From JAQBQB01 sp963757185 (lineage in GTDB: Bacteria > Gemmatimonadota > Gemmatimonadetes > Gemmatimonadales > Gemmatimonadaceae): 64,000 nucleotides of DNA. The notes beneath the pieces are model-generated. The model saw only the letters and a program-made list of their open reading frames with translations, had not been told where the DNA came from and did no database searches. The stretch's first letter is position 1, and every line of letters begins with the position of its first letter. Below are positions 29,831 to 37,455 of this stretch, piece after piece. The translations under genes and the position numbers were made by a program. Location of the stretch: positions 372,001 through 436,000 of the forward strand of contig CAVWQI010000009.1 of NCBI GenBank assembly GCA_963757185.1. The letters are read 5' to 3'.

Positions 29831-30354
29831 TTCCCCCTCAGGATCGCCAAACGCTTCCTGACCGAACCGTCCAGGACGGTGTCCCCCACCCTCACGACGA
29901 TTCCGCCGAGGACGTCCGGATTTACGTGGAAGTGCGGGACGACGGTCTTGCCCAGGGCGCGGGACAACTGGGTGGTCACGAGCTCGCGGTCTCGCTCATC
30001 GGCCTCGCGGGCGACGGTCACCGAGGCATGCACCCGGCCCTCGACCTGATCCACCAGGTCGTGGTAGGCGTGGGCGATGACCGGGATGAGCATCTGCCGG
30101 CGGTGGTTTACAAGCGCCTGGAGAAAGCGCACGAAGTTTCTGGGGAGCGCGCCTCCGTACGCCTTCTGGATGATCTCGTTCTTCCGCTGGGCGCTCACGC
30201 GGGGCGACTCGAGGAAGATCCGCAGCCGCCGGTCGGTCTCCACCGCATTCGCGACGCTGTCCAACATCTCGCCCCAGCCGCGCAGGTCGCCCGCGCGTTG
30301 CGCCAGCTCGAGCAGCGTCTCGGCGTAGTTTCGAGCGATCGTGGGTTCGCGCAT
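29815..30354 (-). CDS. atpH: ATP synthase F1 delta subunit
   Basis: The 179-residue protein has the OSCP/delta pattern, with ARNYAETLLELA at the N-terminus and the C-terminal PDVLGGIVVRVGDTVLDGSVRKRL motif. It links F1 to the peripheral stalk. Its start shares one base with the atpF stop. The operon ends here: no atpA, atpG, atpD or atpC follows. A peptidase gene starts about 145 bases further on. The last codons lie inside a period-8 repeat. Confidence 0.93.
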   Translation of the reverse strand: MREPTIARNYAETLLELAQRAGDLRGWGEMLDSVANAVETDRRLRIFLESPRVSAQRKNEIIQKAYGGALPRNFVRFLQALVNHRRQMLIPVIAHAYHDLVDQVEGRVHASVTVAREADERDRELVTTQLSRALGKTVVPHFHVNPDVLGGIVVRVGDTVLDGSVRKRLAILRGKMLGR

Positions 30355-30956
30355 CAGCTGACCTTTATGGGGCCGATCGACGACAGGTAGGACTCGACGA
30401 GCTGCCGATTCTTGGCCGATTCGAGGTTCTGCTCGATCACCTTGCTCGCGCCGGCAAGCGCCAGGTCCACCGCCTCCTTCCGAAGCTGCGCGATCGCGCG
30501 ATCCTTTTCGCTCCCGATCTCCCGACGAGCCCGCTCCAACATTTCCTGTTGCTCGCGCCTCGTCTGCTCCAGCAGATCCCCGCGCATCTTCTCGGCGACC
30601 GAGCGGCCGTCGGCGATCAGCTTCTGCGCCTCACCGCGCGCCGCCTCGATCTGGGCCGAATGCTCGGCCAAGAGCTTCGCGGCCGCGTCGCGATCGGCTT
30701 TCGCCGCGTCGATGGCCGCTTCGAGCGCCTTCTCGCGCGCCTCGACGGCGGCAGCGATCGGCCCGAACGCGAACCGGCGCAGGATGAAGAACAGGATCAA
30801 GAAGATGGCGAGCGTCCAGGCCATCAGGTTGAACTGGATGTTCATCAACCCGCCGCCGCCTTCGCCTTGTGCGGGCGCGGCTTCTTGAGCGAAGGCGACC
30901 GCCGCCGTCGCCGCTTTCGCGACGAACACGGTCACCGACCAGAAACGCATTCGCAT
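30354..30956 (-). CDS. atpF: ATP synthase Fo b subunit
   Basis: The 200-residue protein has a membrane helix around residues 43-65 (NLMAWTLAIFLILFFILRR), then a long charged coiled coil that forms the peripheral stalk. Before the helix there is an extra N-terminal segment resembling a signal peptide (AVAFAQEAAP). AtpB has one too, so both proteins may be inserted through a cleaved signal. The gene is 68 bases after atpE, with a 26-bp palindrome in between. Confidence 0.92.
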   Translation of the reverse strand: MRMRFWSVTVFVAKAATAAVAFAQEAAPAQGEGGGGLMNIQFNLMAWTLAIFLILFFILRRFAFGPIAAAVEAREKALEAAIDAAKADRDAAAKLLAEHSAQIEAARGEAQKLIADGRSVAEKMRGDLLEQTRREQQEMLERARREIGSEKDRAIAQLRKEAVDLALAGASKVIEQNLESAKNRQLVESYLSSIGPIKVS

Positions 30957-30988
30957 GGGATTTGTCTCGACTCGAATTTGATGGCCTG

Positions 30989-31014
30989 GGCTGCCGTCCC
31001 CGGGGACGGCAGCC
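30989..31014. other. Perfect 26-bp palindrome between atpE and atpF
   Basis: The sequence reads the same on both strands without a loop, with 13-bp arms joined at 31001/31002. In the atp transcript it would form a long GC-rich hairpin about ten bases after the atpE stop. There is no T tract, so it is unlikely to be a simple terminator. It could protect the atpE message, helping to make more c subunit than b subunit. Confidence 0.6.
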
Positions 31015-31023
31015 GGCCGAATG

Positions 31024-31308
31024 CTAGAAGAACTTCTTGATTTCGATGAGCAGGCACACGACGACGCTGAACAACGCGACGCCTTCGATGAGCGCGGCGA
31101 GGATCAGCGCGCCCGTCTGAATCGTGCCGGCGATCTCGGGCTGACGCGCCATGCCTTCGGTCGCGCCTGCGCCGATCCGCCCAATACCGATGCCCGCGCC
31201 GATTGCGGCCAGACCGGCACCGATTCCAGCGCCGAGCATTGCCCAGGCGCCTGTGTACTGCGAGTTGAAGCTCGCGGCGGCGGCCTGCAGCAGGGGAAGA
31301 ATTGCCAT
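31024..31308 (-). CDS. atpE: ATP synthase Fo c subunit
   Basis: The 94-residue hairpin protein has two helices joined by the polar loop RQPE. Helix one has the glycine-rich packing pattern GAGIGAGLAAIGAGIGIG. The ion-binding glutamate is in helix two (ALIEGVALFS). The Q/ES/T set of sodium-type c rings is not present, which suggests proton coupling. GGAG is placed eight bases before the ATG. A 269-base gap separates it from atpB, so it may have its own promoter or processing site. Confidence 0.95.
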   Translation of the reverse strand: MAILPLLQAAAASFNSQYTGAWAMLGAGIGAGLAAIGAGIGIGRIGAGATEGMARQPEIAGTIQTGALILAALIEGVALFSVVVCLLIEIKKFF

Positions 31309-31577
31309 GTCAGTTCTCCACTCGAAACAGCGGTTTACATCCGTTGCTTCGCACGAGTTGGCGATCCTCCGCCGTCTGTGCCGCCCGTCAACGAGCCCCG
31401 GGGCTCAACGAGCATCGCCAAGCGTTCGCCCGGCTACTTCTGCAGCGGATGAAGCGGTTCCGCCGCAGTACTCCAAACAATGCTTGACACTTGACTGCTC
31501 GACAGCTGAACCCGGCCGATTCATCCAGCCCTTTCGGGCTGTCCAGCCGTCTAGCTGTCCAGCTGTCCTGCGCCTTT
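31309..31577 (-). other. atpB-atpE intergenic region
   Basis: These 269 bases hold no convincing gene. Just past the atpB stop lies a small hairpin, CAGCCC-loop-GGGCTG (31526-31541; the loop is GAAA on the minus strand), and a period-8 repeat. The rest has no obvious sigma-70 promoter that I can support, but the length is unusual inside an atp operon. Confidence 0.55.
31537..31568. repeat. Period-8 tandem repeat after atpB
   Basis: Four 8-bp units are visible: ggctgtcc, agccgtct, agctgtcc and agctgtcc. They lie about ten bases past the atpB stop and partly overlap a small hairpin. The array belongs with the repeats at 11467 and 29783. Confidence 0.65.
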
Positions 31578-32531
31578 CTAGTGATGCGCCGTCCGAATCT
31601 GCCCGATGAACACCGCGGCGAGCAGCGAGAAGATGAATGCCTGGATGAACGCGACCATGATCTCCAGCGCCATGATGAAGAGCGCCATGACGACGGCGAG
31701 CGGCGCCAAGGCGAACACCATCCAACCGACCATCATGAAGATCAGCCCGATGAGCGCCAGGATGATCACGTGTCCCGCGATCATGTTCGCGAAGAGACGA
31801 ATGGTCAGCGCGAAGGGCTTGGTGAATTTTCCGACGATTTCGACGGGCGTCATGATGATGGTCATCGCCTTCAACATCGGATGACCCTTGGGCCAGTACA
31901 CGATCGTGCCGAGGTAGGCTGGGCCGAGTGCCTTGATTCCGGCCGCCTCGATCACGATGAACGTGATGATGGCGAGCGTCGCGGTCACGGCGATGTTGCC
32001 CGTCGGGGTCGAGCCGTAGGGGATCAGCCCGAACAGGTTGCAGACCAGAATAAAAAAGAAGAGCGTGAGGACGAACGGCACATAGCGTTCGCCGCCGTGC
32101 CCGCCCAACACGGGGATGTAGATCTCGTTGCGGAGGTAGAGGATGACCGCCTCGAGCCCGGCCGCGAATCCCTTGGGCCGCCCGACGCGCTCCGTGCTGC
32201 GAACGTGCGACCGCGCCGTCCAGATCAGCACGATGCACAGGATGATCGCCGCGAGGATCATGAAGAAGATGTGCTTCGTGAGCCCCATGTCGAACGTGTG
32301 GCCGGCGACCGTCACGTTGTGCGTCGCGAACGTGTATTCGCAGGACCACTCCTGCCAGCCTTTGACGCACGGCCACTCGATCGTCTTCGAGTCCGTGATG
32401 TGCGGCATGATGATGTCGGCGGGCCCAAGCTGCTTGGCGAGCGGGCCGCCGGGCTCCTGCGCGCGCATGGCAGCCGGAGCGAGCAGCGCCCCCGCCACGA
32501 TCCATCCGAAAAACCGCGAAGTCAGTCTCAT
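31578..32531 (-). CDS. atpB: ATP synthase Fo a subunit
   Basis: The 317-residue protein has the essential arginine helix FALTIRLFANMIAGHVI and the following helix with LEIMVAFIQAFIF. It carries a signal-peptide-like N-terminus (about residues 1-24, ending in RAQ) and a roughly 60-residue periplasmic segment with two cysteines before the first family helix, a layout known from other phyla with processed AtpB. ATG at 32531 overlaps the stop of the broken atpI-like gene as ATGA. Confidence 0.93.
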   Translation of the reverse strand: MRLTSRFFGWIVAGALLAPAAMRAQEPGGPLAKQLGPADIIMPHITDSKTIEWPCVKGWQEWSCEYTFATHNVTVAGHTFDMGLTKHIFFMILAAIILCIVLIWTARSHVRSTERVGRPKGFAAGLEAVILYLRNEIYIPVLGGHGGERYVPFVLTLFFFILVCNLFGLIPYGSTPTGNIAVTATLAIITFIVIEAAGIKALGPAYLGTIVYWPKGHPMLKAMTIIMTPVEIVGKFTKPFALTIRLFANMIAGHVIILALIGLIFMMVGWMVFALAPLAVVMALFIMALEIMVAFIQAFIFSLLAAVFIGQIRTAHH

Positions 32532-32942
32532 GTTCGAATCAGCAGTGGTTCGAGCAATGACGATGCGAAGAGTAAGGCCGCCAGGCTGATTAGCGCCGCA
32601 ACCGGCGGCAACCTCAGTGCGAGCGCAACGACCAGCGCGTAGCCGACGAGGCCGAGGAACCGCACGAGCATTCCGGCGCCCATTCTCGCCATGATGCCGG
32701 CCCGCCGGCGGCGAGAGAGAAGGAGAAAGAGGTGAGTTGAAGTGGATTCTCGCCATGATGCCGGCCCGTCCCGCGGCCCGCGCCACCGCGAAGGCCGCGA
32801 GCTGGAGCAGGACGGTGAACCCCGCGCTGATCCAGACGGCGGGACGATCACCAGGCCCTCGAAATGCGAGGCTCAAAATCGCTCCCCCCAAACCCGCCAC
32901 GCCCACAACGAGCAAACCGTACCGCGCAAGTGCTTTGGTCAC
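32528..32942 (-). pseudogene. AtpI-like membrane protein gene disrupted by a 64-bp duplication-insertion
   Basis: Joined across the insertion, the gene would code for a four-helix protein of about 115 residues with the size and position of AtpI: N-terminal helices from MTKALARYG onward and C-terminal helices ending in LEPLLIRT. A 64-base insert, made of one extra copy of a 23-bp sequence plus 41 bases, shifts the frame. The N-terminal half then reads on in the atpB frame without a stop. The C-terminal half has its own ATG at 32692 giving a 54-residue peptide. Start and stop still overlap neighbouring genes by ATGA. Confidence 0.7.
32682..32768. repeat. 23-bp direct repeat flanking a 41-bp insert
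   Basis: Identical 23-bp copies lie at 32682-32704 and 32746-32768. The 41 bases between them are purine-rich on the plus strand (gagagagaaggagaaagagg). The layout resembles a small insertion with a target duplication or a replication-slippage event. It splits the atpI-like gene. Confidence 0.8.
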
Positions 32943-33259
32943 CTACCCCGCCCGGTCCCGCCGCCAGATTGCCCCTGGGCGACGACGTCCTTGGACTTCC
33001 GTTGAGCCGCTGTAACGCGCCGATACATCGAGTAAAAGCCGCCAGCCGCGCCGACGAAAACCGAGATGAGAATGAGCCACGGGGACGTGCCTAACCTGCT
33101 GTCGAGCCAGACGCCGGCGAACGCGAAGACCAGGATCGTGATGGCGAACTGGATGCCGATTCCAGCGAATTCCATCCCGGACACGGCTCCAGCGGCGCCT
33201 CGGCGTGCCCCGAGTCCGCGTCCTTCCGAGCCCCCTGGCGCGTCCCGCTTGTCGTCCAT
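32939..33259 (-). CDS. atpZ: AtpZ/AtpI family protein (F1Fo ATPase gene 1 family)
   Basis: The 106-residue protein has two membrane helices, around IGIQFAITILVFAFAGVW and PWLILISVFVGAAGGFYSMYR, as in the AtpZ family, which helps assemble ATP synthase or transports Mg/Ca. Its ATG at 33259 and its stop overlapping the next gene by ATGA make it the first gene of the operon. The upstream 236-base region is AT-richer and shared with the divergent BsuPI lipoprotein, so the operon promoter should lie there. Confidence 0.82.
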   Translation of the reverse strand: MDDKRDAPGGSEGRGLGARRGAAGAVSGMEFAGIGIQFAITILVFAFAGVWLDSRLGTSPWLILISVFVGAAGGFYSMYRRVTAAQRKSKDVVAQGQSGGGTGRGR

Positions 33260-33495
33260 TCCGATGCAGAATTTACGAGCTTGTGAAATTTTTCGCAAGC
33301 AAACCTGGCAGTCTGCAATTCCATTTGCCAAACGCCAGACCATTCCTCTTAAGTCGATGTCTGACTGCTGCTTCCCCGTTGCGCCTCATGTTGACTATTC
33401 GTCCACGCGTTGATAGGTTGGCGCACGCCCGTTCTGTGAGCGCATCCCGCCGTTCACGGTCCACCGGAGGCCAACCCTCGCCGCCACCGGGATTC
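33260..33495. promoter_or_regulatory. Divergent intergenic region between the atp operon and the BsuPI lipoprotein
   Basis: This 236-base region has a lower GC content than the rest, including tgtgaaatttttcgcaagc around 33283-33301. Promoters for the atp operon (minus) and the lipoprotein (plus) are expected here. I cannot assign exact -35 and -10 boxes with confidence. Confidence 0.4.
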
Positions 33496-34071
33496 ATGAA
33501 CATTCGTTTCGCCATCGCGTTGGCTTCCGTAGGCGCACTCGCGTTCGCCTGTAGCCCGCGCTCGCGCTCCAACTCACAGAATTCTCAGCCGGTCGCGCCG
33601 CTCGCGAGCGCGTTGCTCCTCAAATCGAGCGCAACCGGCGAAATCGTCGAAAGACCGGAACGATCGGAGCGCACGCGTCTTCGTTCTTCGGCGAAGTCGA
33701 CGAACACCGCGGCGACGTCGACGAAGAGCGCACCCAAACTCGATTCGCGCCTCATCGTCACCGTTCAACCCGCTGCGATTCAGTTCGCGCTCGGTGTGAA
33801 GAACGTCGGCAAGAAACACGTCGAGCTCACCTTCCGCAGCGGACAGTCGTACGATTTCGTCGTCGTCGACTCGGTCGGACGCGAGGTGTGGCGGTGGTCG
33901 GCCGGCCGAATGTTCACGCAGGGCGTCCAGAACAAGCAGCTGAGCAGCGGCGACTCGATGAACGCACGCGAAGCCTGGACGGCTCCGGCGCCCGGCCGCT
34001 ATACGGCGATCGCCACGCTCAACAGCACGAACTTCCCCACCGAGGAGCGCGCCGACTTCGTCGTGCCATGA
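33496..34071 (+). CDS. BsuPI-domain lipoprotein
   Basis: The 191-residue protein has a lipoprotein signal ending in LAFAC, a serine/arginine/threonine-rich linker, and a C-terminal domain with FALGVKNVGKKHVELTF and SYDFVVVDSVGREVWRWS. This matches BsuPI, the intracellular proteinase inhibitor fold from Bacillus. Here it would be anchored in the cell envelope. Whether it inhibits one of the many peptidases encoded nearby is speculation. An intrinsic terminator follows the stop by about 38 bases. Confidence 0.78.
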   Translation: MNIRFAIALASVGALAFACSPRSRSNSQNSQPVAPLASALLLKSSATGEIVERPERSERTRLRSSAKSTNTAATSTKSAPKLDSRLIVTVQPAAIQFALGVKNVGKKHVELTFRSGQSYDFVVVDSVGREVWRWSAGRMFTQGVQNKQLSSGDSMNAREAWTAPAPGRYTAIATLNSTNFPTEERADFVVP

Positions 34072-34108
34072 GCAGACTTTAAAGACGGTCTACAGCAGGA
34101 TCACGGAT

Positions 34109-34140
34109 CGGGCCGCCCATTTCGGCGGCCCGTCGTGTTT
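34109..34140 (+). terminator. Rho-independent terminator after the BsuPI lipoprotein gene
   Basis: Nine-base arms CGGGCCGCC and GGCGGCCCG (34109-34117, 34124-34132) with a six-base loop are followed by tcgtgttttcg. The stem is perfect and the T-rich tail fits intrinsic termination on the plus strand. Confidence 0.8.
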
Positions 34141-34247
34141 TCGTTGGACGTTCGTTCTGTCGCCGCAGAATCCGGCGGCCCTGGACCGTCGGGCCGCACC
34201 GGTTAGGTTGTCCCGGATACCTCAAATCGCGACAGGAGCGATTCCGA

Positions 34248-35258
34248 GTGGCCACGCGACAGGTAGTGGTGGACGATTCGCGCGACGTCGAGATGCTCGA
34301 GCAGCTCTCGCGAGCGCGCTCGGCGCTGATCGCACAGATCGGGCGCCGCATCATCGGGCAGCAGAAGATCGTCGACGATCTCGTCGCGGCGCTCCTGGCC
34401 GGCGGACACGTGCTCCTCGTCGGCGTCCCCGGCCTCGCGAAGACGCTCCTCGTGCAAACGGTCGCGCAGGCGCTCGACCTGACCTTCTCGCGCGTGCAGT
34501 TCACGCCTGACCTCATGCCGAGCGACATCACCGGCACCGAGCTCCTCGAGGAGGATCACACGTCAGGCGGCGCGCGGCGGTTCTTCAAGTTCGCGAAAGG
34601 GCCGATCTTCGGAAACGTCGTGCTCGCCGACGAGATCAACCGCGCGCCGCCGAAAACGCAGGCCGCGCTCCTTCAGGCGATGCAGGAACACGCCGTTACC
34701 GCGGCCGGCCAGACTCACCGGTTACCGGAACCGTTCTTCGTCCTCGCGACGCAGAACCCGATCGAGCAGGAAGGCACGTATCCGCTGCCCGAAGCGCAGC
34801 TCGATCGCTTCATGATGCAGCTCACTATCGGGTATCCGAGCCGCGACGAGGAAGAGAGGATCGTCGCGGCGACGACGGGCGACCTCGATGTCGAGATCCG
34901 TCCCGTGCTCGACGCCGCGCAGCTGCTCCAGCTCCAGCACCTCGTTCGGCGCCTTCCCGCGCCGCCTTCGGTGGTCAGCTACGCGGTCAAGCTCGCGCGA
35001 TCGACGCGCCCTGCCGCCGAAGAGGCGACGCCGATGGTGAAGAAGTACGTGAGCTGGGGCGCCGGGCCGCGCGCCTCGCAGTACCTCATCCTCGGCGCCA
35101 AAGCGCGCGCGGCGATGGACGGCCGCGCCGTTCCGGATCTCGAGGACGTGAACGCGATGGCGGTTCCAGTTCTCACCCACCGGGTCGTCGTGAACTTCCA
35201 GGCGGAGGCTGAGGGGATGTCACCTGAAAAGCTGGTGACGGTCCCCTCGAGGCCCTGA
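34248..35258 (+). CDS. MoxR-family AAA+ ATPase
   Basis: The 336-residue protein has Walker A GVPGLAKT, Walker B VVLADEINR, and the sensor ATQNP, followed by the C-terminal lid. MoxR ATPases act as chaperones that insert cofactors or metals or activate partner proteins, usually encoded with DUF58 and von Willebrand A proteins. None of these partners is adjacent here; the next gene is on the other strand, so the partner is unknown. The GTG start follows AGGAG by about ten bases. Confidence 0.88.
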   Translation: MATRQVVVDDSRDVEMLEQLSRARSALIAQIGRRIIGQQKIVDDLVAALLAGGHVLLVGVPGLAKTLLVQTVAQALDLTFSRVQFTPDLMPSDITGTELLEEDHTSGGARRFFKFAKGPIFGNVVLADEINRAPPKTQAALLQAMQEHAVTAAGQTHRLPEPFFVLATQNPIEQEGTYPLPEAQLDRFMMQLTIGYPSRDEEERIVAATTGDLDVEIRPVLDAAQLLQLQHLVRRLPAPPSVVSYAVKLARSTRPAAEEATPMVKKYVSWGAGPRASQYLILGAKARAAMDGRAVPDLEDVNAMAVPVLTHRVVVNFQAEAEGMSPEKLVTVPSRP

Positions 35259-35272
35259 CCGCCTGTCGGGGC

Positions 35273-35734
35273 TTACTTCATCCCCATGTTCTTCTTGAGG
35301 AAGCTGACCGTCTGCGGCCAAGCTTCCTTGATCGCGGCAAGATTCGCCTGCTCCTCGGCTTGCACGTCGGCCTCGGTCTCTTGCGGTGGTCGCGGCGGCC
35401 GCGGATCATCCTGCGCCCGCACAAAGCCGTGGATCGCGCCCGGGAAGTTCTTCCCGTAGTACGATTTGTTCATCGCCTTCATCGCGGAATCGACGCCCGG
35501 CATTCCCGCGCCAGTCCGTGCATCCTTGGCGCCGTTGAACATCATCACGGGCGTTTTGATCTTGGCGAGTGAATCGCCGTTCGGCACGGCGCCGTTCATG
35601 TACGGAAGTCCATAGAAGGCGACGCCGCCGGAGAATCCCGCTATGCCGCTGTTGATGGCATGATCCCACACCGTCCCGCCGCCCCAGCAAAACCCGATCA
35701 CCGAATACTTCGGTGCGGCGGAGGGCTGTGACAT
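35273..35734 (-). pseudogene. Dienelactone hydrolase family protein, C-terminal fragment
   Basis: This 153-residue frame carries the catalytic half of a dienelactone hydrolase: the nucleophile in GFCWGGG, FNGAKDARTG with the acid, and GAIHGF with the histidine. The preceding part of the family is in a different frame (35794-36234). A missing base near 35812 explains the break, because DSATKLIRGLPIAERKEGIDAAARYA can be read in this frame just upstream. As it stands the fragment lacks the strands that precede the nucleophile. Confidence 0.75.
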
Positions 35735-35793
35735 CGCGTACCGCGCGGCGGCGTCGATTCCCTCCTTTCGCTCGGCAATCGGCAGCCCCCTGA

Positions 35794-36234
35794 TCAGCTT
35801 GGTAGCAGAATCCCTTTCAGCTCTTCGGTGCTTGGGCCACCGCGAACCCGCGAGATCAGATCTGGCGCGATCGCGATGAATCCATCCGCGGCCACCTGGT
35901 CAGCGACTCCACGTACCCACGTCTGAAGTCCAAAGATCTCGTGCACGACGACTACCACCGGCGTGTGCGCGTTCGTGGTGCTCGGGTAGACGATCCACGC
36001 CATCAGCGAATCCGATGACCCGGGCCGCCAGGCGATCTTGACCCACTCGCCATGCCGAGGACTTGCCGCCAGTCGCGCCGGTGCTGGTTCGCGCTTGGCG
36101 GCAAAGCTGGGTTGCCCTGCTTGACTCGAGGCAGCAACGCTGGTAGCCGCCAGATCTCCGGTCGACATGTGCGCCATGTGCTCGTCCATCGGCGGCTGGC
36201 GGTGACAGGCCGCCAACGTGAAACCACAGCGCAA
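35794..36234 (-). pseudogene. Dienelactone hydrolase family protein, N-terminal fragment
   Basis: This frame carries the lipobox LAAC, a linker and the first strands of the hydrolase, including VVVVHEIFGLQTWVRGVADQVA. It then runs into a stop at the break near 35812. A second break near 36222 separates it from a better signal start, ATG at 36263 followed by SSPRVFVAACA. The whole ancestral gene would span 35273-36263. No function of the enzyme beyond hydrolysis can be assigned. Confidence 0.7.
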
Positions 36235-36575
36235 GCAGCAACGAAAACGCGCGGGGAAGACATACCGTGGCTCTCCGTTCCGTGTGAGGGCGATGTGTTC
36301 TTGTGTGGCCGCAAATCAATACGCGGCCTGACAATAGATTCCCCGTCCCTCGCGCGGAAGGGTGCCACCGCGATCGTCACGGGAAGACTCGACGTCCGTG
36401 CCCCGCCTCCCCCCGACGACGACGGACCATTGGCCGTTCGTCATTCCCCATTCGCGCGTGTCGAGTTGGCATGACGCGGTCGTCGCCACACACTTCCGAT
36501 TTGCCCGAGATCGTTCGACGCCGCACAGCGAGCACGGTCGGCCGTCGCGGGAACATTGCGCCATCGAAACAGCCC

Positions 36576-36743
36576 ATTCGCCTTCGCGCCGGTTCTATTC
36601 GGGCGCGCGCGCCGTTCATTCGTGTCCGCCCGGCTCGCATTCGCCTGCGTCCCGCCTCCACTCGACCTCCCGCCGCTTCCATTCCTCGGCGTTCCGCTTC
36701 GACTTCTCGATCCGCACGCGGCACATCCGTCCGTTCCCGTGCC
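36576..36743. repeat. 21-bp degenerate tandem repeats, block 1 (eight units)
   Basis: Units of 21 bases starting with attcg or a variant repeat at 36576, 36597, 36618, 36639, 36660, 36681, 36702 and 36723. On the minus strand this reads as seven-residue repeats with a hydrophobic residue at position four (for example RRRMRAG and RTRMNGA). The copies differ, so the array is old or under coding selection. Confidence 0.7.
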
Positions 36744-36995
36744 TCCAAGCGGCGTCGAGATGACGTGAACGATCCTTCCCCCGGCATTTTTGGCTTGCGA
36801 CCAAACGCCTCCGAATCTTCCCGTTGCGTTACCAGGACGAGCGATCGCGTGGACGTTTTTCCCCAGCTCACTCATCCATCGAACGGTGAGGTTACGGCTA
36901 GTGACGCCGGCGTCACAGGCTGCGATGGCCGCGTCAACCAATTCCGCGGCCAATTTTCCGCCGTCTTACAGGGCACAGTCGACTCTGATCACCGC

Positions 36996-37100
36996 GCCGT
37001 CGATGTGAACCGCGACGTCAATCACTTTGACCGTGGTGCCGAGGACTTTGACCGGAGCCTCAACGATCTCGACGGTCACATCGCGGCCTCCAGAGGCGGC
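36996..37100. repeat. 21-bp degenerate tandem repeats, block 2 (four to five units)
   Basis: Units start at 36996, 37017, 37038, 37059 and possibly 37080. The plus strand reads VNHFDRG and AEDFDRS types; the minus strand reads TTVKVID and VAVHIDG types. The period equals block 1 but the consensus differs, suggesting two parts of one former repeat-rich gene. Confidence 0.6.
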
Positions 37101-37195
37101 CTCACCTGTTGAAACGGCGACTTGTCGGCGTTGAGGCTGATCCCCTCTGCCTCGGCGACCGGGGAGTTTGGGGGAATCGAGCCCGCCTATTGTCC

Positions 37196-37398
37196 CTCTA
37201 CTTGGGTCTTATGACCGGGGTGTGTTTTGGGCTCAGGTGGCAATTCCGTTACAGTTTTCTTAAGTCGCGATTCGTGTGGTTCATGAGTCGTCAGCGTCAC
37301 GCGGGCGTCATTCATGACGCTCGCGTGACGTTTTCGGGCCCGTTTCGGTCGACCCGATTGATACCATTTCGGGGGTCGGCCATAAGACCCAAGTAGAG
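37196..37398. mobile_element. 203-bp MITE-like element with 18-bp terminal inverted repeats
   Basis: The ends are perfect inverted repeats: CTCTACTTGGGTCTTATG at 37196-37213 and its complement at 37381-37398. The centre holds a second, nearly perfect hairpin: 17-base arms 37295-37311 and 37314-37330, one mismatch and a two-base loop. No protein-coding gene fits inside. The structure is that of a short non-autonomous transposon, but I see no clear target-site duplication and no transposase in the window. Confidence 0.55.
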
Positions 37399-37455
37399 AG
37401 GAGCGCGATTGCTGTTGGAGGGATGGCGGGTACTGTCTCGTCATATCCGCGCGCT

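Larger units (their letters stand above)
36264..37455. other. Long intergenic region with repeats and an inverted-repeat element
   Basis: About 1.2 kb without a gene that I can support. It contains two blocks of 21-bp degenerate repeats, a perfect 16-bp palindrome (36901-36916), and a 203-bp element with terminal inverted repeats. Several long open frames cross it on both strands, but they are repetitive and lack family patterns. One minus-strand frame upstream of 36990 has a beta-type pattern (APVKVLGTTVKVIDVAVHIDG) and may be a decayed repeat protein. Confidence 0.6.

Noticed and set aside
32528..32692. Independent small ATP synthase gene of 54 codons
   Set aside because: The homology continues across the insertion into the upstream frame, so it is better read as the C-terminal part of a broken atpI-like gene.
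36576..36743. CRISPR array
   Set aside because: Units are contiguous and diverged, without conserved repeats separated by unique spacers, and no cas genes are present.
36377..36871. Open minus-strand frame of about 165 codons over the 21-bp repeats
   Set aside because: The sequence is dominated by the repeat, has no recognisable domain, and the frame is easily kept open by the GC-rich repeat composition.
37109..37396. Plus-strand open frame of 95 codons spanning the inverted-repeat element
   Set aside because: The frame runs through both terminal repeats and the palindrome; no ribosome site or family pattern supports translation.
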